This document shows positions 1 to 5,400 of a stretch of DNA of 5,878 bases, one piece after another. Origin of the DNA: Bacilli bacterium (GTDB lineage: Bacteria > Bacillota_I > Bacilli_A > RF39 > UBA660); assembly GCA_017411235.1 (NCBI GenBank), contig JAFPMR010000193.1, positions 1 to 5,878 of the forward strand. Reading direction: 5' to 3'. The first letter of the stretch is position 1. Each line of letters starts with the position of its first letter. Under the pieces are notes generated by a model, which saw only the letters and a list, made by a program, of their open reading frames with translations, ran no database searches and had not been told where the DNA came from. A program made the translations under genes and the position numbers.

Positions 1-531
1 GTTGGACACGGAACAAAGATGTTGCAATATATTAAGGAAGAAAATCCTAAAGCAAAAGTAATGTCTATTAAGGTATTTGATGGAAATACTACAAATGCTG
101 CTAATGTTTATGCTGGTATTAAATTAGCAATCGAATCTAATGTTAAAGTTATTAACTTATCATTAGTTGGTGCTAATGTAGAGAAAAATGCGATTGTTAA
201 AGATGTTATTAATGAGGCTTTAGCAAATGGTATTGTAGTAATCGGTGCTGCTGGTAACTATGGTGTAAATGCTAAAAATTATATTTCAGGTTGTATTGAT
301 GGAGTAATTACTGTTGGTGCTGCTAATGAAGATGGTACTAAACTTGCTACATCTAACTATAATGCTGATTTATATGTAGTCGCAGAATCTACATCAGAAG
401 CAACTGCTAGATATTCAGGTATGTATTCAGCTAATAATACTAAAAATGATAGAGTATTTACAAAATTAGTTGAACCTACCGAAGATGAAGATGAACAGAC
501 AGATACACAATACGACAAGATAGTTGCATAA
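1..531 (+). CDS. Subtilisin-like (S8) serine peptidase domain, 5'-truncated by window; predicted 5' exon
   Basis: The frame is open from base 1 (176 codons, then TAA at 529-531), so the true start lies upstream. Seen: GHGTK at residues 2-6 (catalytic His3), VINLSLVG at 50-57, VVIGAAGNYG at 79-88 (oxyanion Asn86), VITVGAA at 102-108, and STSEATA at 130-136, where Ser132 matches the nucleophile of the family's GTSMAT motif. The catalytic Asp would lie before the window. The domain ends about residue 155 and is followed by an acidic linker (EPTEDEDEQ). The Gly of GTS is Ser here, which is unusual, so activity is uncertain. The last six codons before the stop (YDKIVA) appear to be intron sequence. 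If the intron is spliced, coding would leave this exon after base 508 and continue at 2460 into the adhesin frame. Family assignment is strong; the role, surface or secreted proteolysis, is inferred from family and context. Confidence 0.85.
   Translation, partial: VGHGTKMLQYIKEENPKAKVMSIKVFDGNTTNAANVYAGIKLAIESNVKVINLSLVGANVEKNAIVKDVINEALANGIVVIGAAGNYGVNAKNYISGCIDGVITVGAANEDGTKLATSNYNADLYVVAESTSEATARYSGMYSANNTKNDRVFTKLVEPTEDEDEQTDTQYDKIVA
496..510 (+). other. Intron-binding sites IBS2 and IBS1 and predicted 5' splice site
   Basis: CAGACA (496-501) is the exact complement of TGTCTG in the intron (717-722). ATACACAA (503-510) is the exact complement of TTGTGTAT (760-767). A two-part pairing, with the two exon segments adjacent and the intron partners about 40 nt apart in the order EBS2 then EBS1, is the arrangement used by IIA/IIB introns to choose the 5' splice site. 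It puts the junction at 508-510. Cutting after 508 is the choice that lets an AT-ending intron restore the downstream frame. No GUGYG start motif is present here: the bases are AATACG, and the nearest resemblance is GTTGC at 523-527. Confidence 0.6.
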
Positions 532-716
532 ATGATAGAAAGTAATTTCTACACTAAAACTACCCCACTCTATATATGAGTGAAAGTTGGGTTAAATGAA
601 GATATTTAGTAACCTAAACAGAAATGCACGGTGAATAATATCCTTGTGTCGTAATAATATGGTGAGTATCGTAGATATTTTATATCGAAGGGACGAATTT
701 CCGAATGTACGCTCAA

Positions 717-779
717 TGTCTGCTATTGAAAAATAGTTTTGATTTGTATGGAAGGACTTTTGTGTATGAGAATATCCAT
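717..779 (+). ncRNA. Intron domain I segment with EBS2 and EBS1 loops
   Basis: EBS2 (TGTCTG, 717-722) is followed directly by a hairpin, CTATT/AATAG, with a GAAA tetraloop (723-736). EBS1 (TTGTGTAT, 760-767) lies in the terminal loop of a stem formed by ATGGA (748-752) and TCCAT (775-779). A hairpin-loop position is expected for EBS1. Both motifs match the upstream exon perfectly over 6 and 8 bases. The stems were read by eye, not folded computationally. Confidence 0.6.
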
Positions 780-910
780 TAGAAAAAAGCAAATCAGAGT
801 ATAGGAAACACCTAAGTTATTACTATGATAGTTTATGCGAAACTTGGAAAGCAATCTAACGATTTATAGTTAATAGACGAAGAATAATAAGCTATTTTAA
901 TAGATTGTGA

Positions 911-966
911 GAGCGAAGGCACGACCTTTGAAGTTCTTGTAATGAGAATGGAGGAATAGCCTTTAG
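911..966 (+). ncRNA. Probable intron domain III
   Basis: AAGGC (916-920) pairs with GCCTT (959-963), enclosing a small inner hairpin (GTTCT with AGAAT, about 933-949). GAGGAATAGCCTTT resembles the domain III end of class B introns from memory. Low-complexity A-rich sequence begins right after it, consistent with the start of domain IV. The assignment is tentative. Confidence 0.4.
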
Positions 967-1025
967 TCATTATATATATTAGAAAAATGTTAGAAATATA
1001 AAAAAATTGATAAAAATAAAAAAAG

Positions 1026-1049
1026 ACTATTGACAAAGTAATCAATAGT
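1026..1049 (+). repeat. Perfect 8-bp inverted repeat over the -35 box (operator-like)
   Basis: ACTATTGA (1026-1033) and TCAATAGT (1042-1049) are exact inverted copies separated by 8 bases. The left arm covers most of the -35 box and the right arm ends just before the extended -10. A dimeric repressor bound here would block the promoter. The position suggests an operator, but no regulator gene is in the window. Confidence 0.4.
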
Positions 1050-1059
1050 ATGATATAAT
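1030..1059 (+). promoter_or_regulatory. Vegetative sigma-A-type promoter inside intron domain IV
   Basis: TTGACA (1030-1035) and TATAAT (1054-1059) are both perfect consensus hexamers separated by 18 bases, with an extended -10 TG at 1051-1052. Transcription should start near 1066, giving a leader of about 115 nt before the ATG at 1181. This lets the cargo gene be expressed independently of the interrupted host gene. Confidence 0.75.
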
Positions 1060-1075
1060 TCTCCATAAAAAAAGA

Positions 1076-1140
1076 ACCTATGATTTAATTTCTATTTACA
1101 TACTCATTTTATCATAATGATAATAAGTATGTCAATAGGT
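1076..1140 (+). promoter_or_regulatory. Structured 5' leader of the cargo gene
   Basis: Three nested inverted repeats occupy the leader. ACCTAT (1076-1081) pairs with ATAGGT (1135-1140), ACATACT (1098-1104) with AGTATGT (1126-1132), and TTATCA (1109-1114) with TGATAA (1118-1123). This would fold as one long AT-rich stem. It ends well before the Shine-Dalgarno sequence at 1167-1172, and no T-tract follows it, so it is not an obvious terminator. It does not match a riboswitch class that I recognise. Confidence 0.35.
1106..1135 (-). promoter_or_regulatory. Possible divergent promoter reading into the intron antisense
   Basis: On the minus strand, TTGACA (complement of 1130-1135) is followed after 18 bases by TAAAAT (complement of 1106-1111), with an extended TG directly upstream of the -10. 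This is the same architecture as the plus-strand promoter 70 bases away. It would transcribe leftward across intron domains III to I. No credible gene lies on that strand, and the motif overlaps the leader hairpin, so it may be coincidental. Confidence 0.25.
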
Positions 1141-1180
1141 AAAATCAAAGAAATAAACCATATTTTAGGAGGATATAGAT

Positions 1181-1906
1181 ATGAAGAAAATATTGAGAGA
1201 AAGAAAAGATGGTGGAGTTAGCCCTTGTAGTGCTAGTGAAGATAATATTGGTAAGAAGAAATGTTGTCATATAGCTGTTGGAGCAGCCACTATTGCAACA
1301 GTTTTAGGTACAAGTTTGTTAGTTTATAATGCAGTTAAAGTAGATAAATCTTTGGATGATGTTCCTGTAGAAAGTAATAATAATACTACTACAGAACAAT
1401 TAACTACAGAAAGTGCTAAAAAAGAAAATGTAACTTCTAAACAGACACACGCATTAACTAGAGAATATAAACATACAACTAAAAAAATGGATTATATACC
1501 AGGGATGCCTAGTAGTGATTATAAAAAAATGAAAGAAGTCTCAACTACAGAAGTAGCAAAAGAAGATACTACTGAAGAAACTACAGAAACAACAACAGAA
1601 GTTAAAAAACCTACTACAGAAACAACTACACAAGCACCTGCAAATGAACCTAGTACAGAAGCCCCTCAAACTACTGAAGCTCCTACTACAGAAACTCCTA
1701 CAGAAGCACCAACAACGGAGCAACCTACAACAGAAGCTCCTAAAGAAGAGCCTACAACAGAAGCTACCACAGAAGCTCCAGCTACACATCATCACGATGG
1801 ATATTGTTGTTATGATTGTGGATATAAAACTGAAAGTGCTTCAGATATGTTACAACATAGTGTTGACAATAATCATAGTTATGGTTCTTATAGCTGGGAT
1901 GATTAA
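1181..1906 (+). CDS. Membrane-anchored Thr/Glu/Pro-stalk surface protein with C-terminal C2H2-type zinc-finger motif
   Basis: The start is supported by a perfect AGGAGG (1167-1172) 8 bases upstream. Residues 1-29 are basic (KKILRERKDGG, then KKK) and include Cys28-Cys29. Residues 30-52 form one hydrophobic segment, a signal anchor placing the rest outside the cell. Residues 60-200 are a low-complexity Thr/Glu/Pro stalk, with repeats such as TTEAPTTE from about 129. The tip is HHHDG followed by CYDC...H...H: Cys210-x2-Cys213-x12-His226-x5-His232, the exact spacing of a classical C2H2 finger. I know similar Cys/His tails from surface proteins of clostridia, so extracellular metal binding is inferred, and DNA binding is unlikely. 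There is no LPxTG motif. It has its own promoter upstream and a terminator-like hairpin after its stop. It occupies the intron position where a reverse transcriptase gene is usual. The specific function is unknown. Confidence 0.85.
   Translation: MKKILRERKDGGVSPCSASEDNIGKKKCCHIAVGAATIATVLGTSLLVYNAVKVDKSLDDVPVESNNNTTTEQLTTESAKKENVTSKQTHALTREYKHTTKKMDYIPGMPSSDYKKMKEVSTTEVAKEDTTEETTETTTEVKKPTTETTTQAPANEPSTEAPQTTEAPTTETPTEAPTTEQPTTEAPKEEPTTEATTEAPATHHHDGYCCYDCGYKTESASDMLQHSVDNNHSYGSYSWDD
1565..1780 (+). repeat. Degenerate tandem repeat coding the TTEAP stalk
   Basis: Repeated acaacagaa / actacagaa / gaagctcct units encode TTE, TTEAP and PTTE blocks (protein residues 129-200). Such tracts commonly change length by slippage, which would vary how far the zinc-finger tip stands off the membrane. 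The long open frames in the other phases here (minus strand 1541-1795, plus 1644-2015) are by-products of this repeat. Confidence 0.7.
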
Positions 1907-1932
1907 GAGATTTAATATAATAATATATAAAA

Positions 1933-1954
1933 AAGTCCATAGAAATATGGGCTT
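1933..1954 (+). terminator. Terminator-like hairpin after the stalk protein gene
   Basis: AAGTCCATA (1933-1941) pairs over 9 bp with TATGGGCTT (1946-1954) around a GAAA loop. An A-run precedes it, but only a weak T-tract follows (CTTATCT), so termination may be partial. It shares its A6-GTCC...GGGCTT plan with the hairpin at 2315-2338. Confidence 0.5.
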
Positions 1955-2016
1955 ATCTAATATCATATTATTGTATTATCAAAAGTGCTATGATAATATT
2001 ATGATATATAGATAAG
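1952..2016 (+). repeat. Long AT-rich imperfect hairpin upstream of the leader ORF
   Basis: CTTATCTA (1952-1959) pairs with TAGATAAG (2009-2016), ATATCAT (1960-1966) with ATGATAT (2001-2007), and TATTATCA (1974-1981) with TGATAATA (1991-1998). That gives about 23 bp with one asymmetric bulge and a 9-nt loop. Its 5' foot shares CTT (1952-1954) with the preceding terminator hairpin, so the two folds compete. Its 3' foot abuts the AGAGG ribosome site at 2015-2019. It could control read-through or translation of the genes that follow, or be a remnant of a small mobile repeat. Confidence 0.45.
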
Positions 2017-2027
2017 AGGTTGTTTTT

Positions 2028-2054
2028 ATGGGTACAAATAAGAAAGGTGCTTAA
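2028..2054 (+). CDS. Eight-codon leader ORF (MGTNKKGA)
   Basis: ATG at 2028 has AGAGG 8 bases upstream and ends at TAA (2052-2054), two bases before the next ATG at 2057. The ribosome site of the following gene (AAAGGTG, 2043-2049) lies inside it. Close spacing suggests translational coupling, or a leader peptide together with the hairpin upstream. It may equally be chance. Confidence 0.3.
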   Translation: MGTNKKGA

Positions 2055-2056
2055 TT

Positions 2057-2308
2057 ATGCTTATTTATAATAAAGATAATATAGCTATAGATATGAATTT
2101 AGAGGTAGTTCCTTGTATATTAACATTTAATATTTATGGTAAGGATTATACTTATACATTAAGTGGAGATAATTTAGAGAATTGTCCTTATAATAGTCAA
2201 ATTCAAGATTGGTTTATTGCTAATGATGATTGTCTTACTGAAATAGTATGGGAATGGAATACAAATAAACCTGAGTATTCAAAAATAGAAGTACCTCTAA
2301 AAATATAA
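2057..2308 (+). CDS. Unrecognised 83-aa small protein
   Basis: I do not recognise this protein. The start is supported by AAAGGTG 7 bases upstream. It lacks a signal peptide or membrane segment, is acidic, and is rich in Tyr, Asn, Asp and Trp. Alternating beta-like stretches (CILTFNIYGKDYTYTLSG, then EIVWEWN) suggest a small cytosolic beta-fold domain. Three cysteines (residues 20, 43 and 59) are scattered and form no metal motif. It is the second gene of the cargo unit, 150 bases after the stalk gene, and is closed by a good terminator, so it is probably co-transcribed by read-through. Codon use matches its neighbours. It could be a regulator or immunity-like partner, but nothing in the sequence shows this. 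Confidence 0.6.
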   Translation: MLIYNKDNIAIDMNLEVVPCILTFNIYGKDYTYTLSGDNLENCPYNSQIQDWFIANDDCLTEIVWEWNTNKPEYSKIEVPLKI

Positions 2309-2314
2309 AGATAA

Positions 2315-2338
2315 AAAAAGTCCAGAAATGGGCTTTTT
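2315..2338 (+). terminator. Rho-independent terminator ending the cargo unit
   Basis: AAAAAGTCC (2315-2323) pairs with GGGCTTTTT (2330-2338) over 9 bp around a 6-nt loop, and the T-tract forms the 3' arm. The A-rich left flank makes it symmetric, so it could also act on the minus strand. It lies 7 bases after the stop codon of the 83-aa gene and 49 bases before domain V. Confidence 0.7.
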
Positions 2339-2386
2339 ATTATGTAAAAAAACAATTCTAATATTTCTAATATATATAATGATGGA

Positions 2387-2420
2387 ACGCCGTGTATGAT
2401 GAAAGTCGTACGCACGGTGT
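2387..2420 (+). ncRNA. Group II intron domain V (catalytic hairpin)
   Basis: The hairpin has exactly 34 nt, the usual domain V length. The lower stem 2387-2394 pairs with 2413-2420 (8 bp, including one G-U). A two-base bulge, CG, lies at 2411-2412 on the 3' side. The upper stem 2395-2400 pairs with 2405-2410 (6 bp) and is closed by a GAAA tetraloop (2401-2404). The catalytic triad reads CGC at 2388-2390. Lower stem, 3' dinucleotide bulge and GNRA loop together are diagnostic of group II introns. This is the most secure RNA call in the window, and the fold appears intact. Confidence 0.88.
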
Positions 2421-2459
2421 AGGTTGATGGGAAACATTTATTTGTTTTTACTGATACAT
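2421..2459 (+). ncRNA. Intron domain VI with branch-point A and 3' splice site
   Basis: AAACA (2432-2436) pairs with TGTTT (2443-2447), extended by two G-U pairs (2430-2431 with 2448-2449). A2450 then bulges before the G2429-C2451 pair. A bulged A beside G-U pairs is the expected branch point. Intron ends of the form AY occur at 2456-2457 (AC, 7 nt after A2450, the canonical distance) and at 2458-2459 (AT, 9 nt after). Only the AT end avoids the TAA at 2459-2461 and keeps the downstream frame open. The basal stem is weak. Confidence 0.55.
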
Positions 2460-5400
2460 AAGATGATGATTTTGAATTACAATGGAGTTCTGTAGATATA
2501 AACCAGAATATGCCTATTCCTGGAGGACAATCAGTACCATTTAACGGTTATTATGAAATTAAATATACAGGTAGTGGTTCAGTACCAAATAGTTTTACTT
2601 CTAATTCATATACAATTACTTGTAATGGTACTGCAACTTCTGCAACTATATCAGGTTTTTCTATAGATAATTTTAATGCATCTAATGTAAATGGTGGAAT
2701 AACAACTGTTTGTGAGGGTAGACTTACTGACGCTACATATTCTCGTCACGCAAATCCTCCATCTGGTTCATATACAATTGGTGGAACAACATTTACATAT
2801 AGTTCCTCAGATGATGATTATTGGTATTATACTTCTTCAACAGTGAAAATAAATGAGGGTAATGTTGCTTGGTCTAATACTGCTAATGGTTCACAATCAT
2901 TTGCAATTAGTTCTAGCACCGAAGGCTCACGTGTTACAGGTGATTCTCCTGGTCACTATGGATACCACGCTGTTGTGAGAATCACTATTGGTGGAGTAAC
3001 AAGAACAGGAACATATGATGTAAGTGGTTTAAAATCACCTCCTCCAAATCCTGCCATAGATAGTTATAAAGAAGCTGCATTTGCAGATGCAATAAATAAG
3101 TTTGGTAGTATGTCAGCTTCAGAAATGTCAACAATATTAAGTGCAGCAGGTTTACCTGATGAATGTGGAAAAAGAGTTAGACGTATAGCTGGTGATTATA
3201 CTGACAAAACAGGTATTGCTTATTATGGAACACCTAGTAAAACACAAGAATTAAGAACATCCCTTGGTGTTAAAATACCTAAAACAGTTAAACTTGAAGT
3301 AAACAAGACAACTAATTCAAATTATACAGATATAGTAAAGAATAACTCTAATTATAGTCTTGATGGTACTACATTTGATGTATATTATAATGGTCACATT
3401 CAAAATGATAAAAATGGTAATCATACTATTACTATTGATGCAGATGGTAATAGTAATACATTAGAGTTTAATTCTGATTGGGCAGGATATACACTTCAAT
3501 TAAGAGAAACAAAAGCTGGTAAAGGTTATAAATTACTTTCTAGTGATATAGATGTTAAATTAGGAAATGCTGGTTCAACAACTACAAAGGAAATAAGTAA
3601 TATTCCTATAGTTGACCCTGCTTTGATTCAATTACAAAAAGAAAGTGATTTAACTAAATCAGCAGATTTTAATGGTACAATAAATCCCAATGGAGCAGTA
3701 TATACTATTACTCAATATACAGACGCAGTATCAGGAACAAGTGGTCCTAAAACTTCAACAACAGGTAGAACTTGGACTTATACTACTCAAACTTTAGGAA
3801 ACCCTGGAGTTGCAGGTATGATAAATACAGCACTTTCACCTACAACTGGAACAGCTTATATTATTGATGGTGCATCGCAATTCCCATTAGGTACATACAA
3901 AATAATAGAGACATCTGTTCCTAAAGATTCTAATGGTACAGAAACAGGTCTTAAATTAAGTAGTACTACCTATTATGTTGTCCTTAGTAAATCAGGTGAA
4001 ACTGTTCGTAAACAAATATATGCTGGAAGTACACTTGTATATGATTGTGTTTTAGGTTCACAGCCTACAGTAAGAAATACTGATTATATTAAGAGTTCAA
4101 CAATAGTAGATAATGTAACTGTATCAGTAGAAGAAACAGAAAACTGGTATAAAATCGGAGTAGTAAAAGTAGATAAAACAAAAGCTGATGGTGGAGTAAC
4201 TGGAGTAGGAACAACACCTAGTAAGAATGTTCCACAAGGTGATGCTACATTTAATGGAGCAAAGTATTATTTATATACTACTAAAAATATAAGTACCAAA
4301 TTCTTTAGTAAATCACAGAATAAGCAATTATATACATTACAAAGTGCTGGAAATAATTTATGGCAAGTATATAATGCTAACGGAACACCTGTAGTAATAA
4401 CAACAGGAAATGATGGATTTGGACAGACTCCATCAACATTACCTTATGCTGATTGTTATGCAGTAAGAGAGTTTAACGCTCCTACTGGATATAAGTTAGA
4501 TTCAACATTATATACTGTTACAAGTAAGTGGACAAAAGATAATGGTGCTACCATAATTGATACATTTGTAGTTGGACCTCAGACATATAATGTACCTACA
4601 GTAACAGGATATAGAGGTTCTAAAGGTGATGTAGCTGATGATGTTACAAGATTTAATTTAGCAGTAAAGAAGAAAGATGTAGTTACAAATGAAGATGGCA
4701 CAACTACCGTATTATATCAAGGTGATGCTACATTAGCAGGTATTAGATATGCTGTAGTTAATAGAAGTGCTAATCCAGTAGTATTTAATGGTAAAGATTT
4801 TGCTAAAAATAGAATTGTTACTGTTATTACAACAAATGCAAACGGTGATGCAAATGTAAGCAATATTCCATATGGTTCTTATGAAGTATATGAATTAAGA
4901 GCAGATGCACAATCAGATGCTAATGTTATTGGACAGAATGTAGCTGCTGGTGTAACAGATTTAAAGGGTAGCGTATTTGGTATTTCAAAATATGCTAATT
5001 TTATTAATGGTAAACCATCTGGTTATTTACATAGTGAAGATAGTATAGATGTACCTACTACTAGTATGAAAGATACTGTAATAGGTAAGAAAATTACTGG
5101 ACATCCAACAGAAGCAGAAAATGGAAAGACATATACTGTTGATACATATTATAATGAGCCAGTTAAGAATACTATTACTGTAGTAAAGAAAGATATTGAG
5201 TTAAATAAAGAAGATGCTAATCAGGGTGTAAATAAACTAAGTGGTATTGAATTTGCAGTTATAAATAATTCAAAGAAAGATAGTAGTAACCCTCTTAACG
5301 GTGGTGTATGGTACAAAGGTACTTTCTATGAAGTTGGTGATGTTGTTGAAGTATTAACAACAGATGAACACGGTTCAGCAACAACTGATGAACTTCCATT

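Larger units (their letters stand above)
509..2459 (+). mobile_element. Group II intron (IIB-like) lacking reverse transcriptase, with gene cargo in domain IV
   Basis: Domain V (2387-2420) and a domain VI-like hairpin define the 3' end, and exon pairing defines the 5' end. Between them, 509-966 has stem-loops and sequence stretches that resemble bacterial class B introns as I remember them. These include a TAGAAA/TTTCTA hairpin (536-551), GTTGGGTTAA (586-595), a GAAA-capped hairpin beside EBS2 (723-736), GGAAACACCTAAGTT (804-818) and a domain III-like segment. The intron is about 1.95 kb, but no reverse transcriptase, maturase or endonuclease frame exists on either strand. Domain IV instead holds a promoter, two small genes and terminators. 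It would need a maturase in trans, or it self-splices, or it is a degenerate relic. Exact ends are uncertain by a few bases. The class assignment comes from memory and needs a covariance-model search. Confidence 0.72.

Noticed and set aside
592..792. Minus-strand open frame of 66 codons
   Set aside because: It lies over structured intron domain I, lacks a ribosome site and resembles no protein. It is a by-product of AT-rich RNA-coding sequence.
833..1066. Minus-strand open frame of 77 codons with a hydrophobic start
   Set aside because: The Phe/Ile/Tyr run is just the complement of the A-rich domain IV edge. No Shine-Dalgarno sequence precedes the ATG, although a possible minus-strand promoter sits upstream, so I keep only the promoter as a weak call.
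1565..1780. Repeat tract considered as a CRISPR array or satellite
   Set aside because: Units are short multiples of three without spacers and keep one reading frame, so it is a protein repeat.
1541..2015. Minus-strand Cys/Phe/Arg-rich frame (1541-1795) and plus-strand Gln/Leu/Lys-rich frame (1644-2015)
   Set aside because: Both are frame shadows of the TTEAP codon repeat in the stalk protein gene.
2203..2415. Minus-strand open frame of 70 codons
   Set aside because: It runs through the terminator and domain V and overlaps the 83-aa gene, with no ribosome site.
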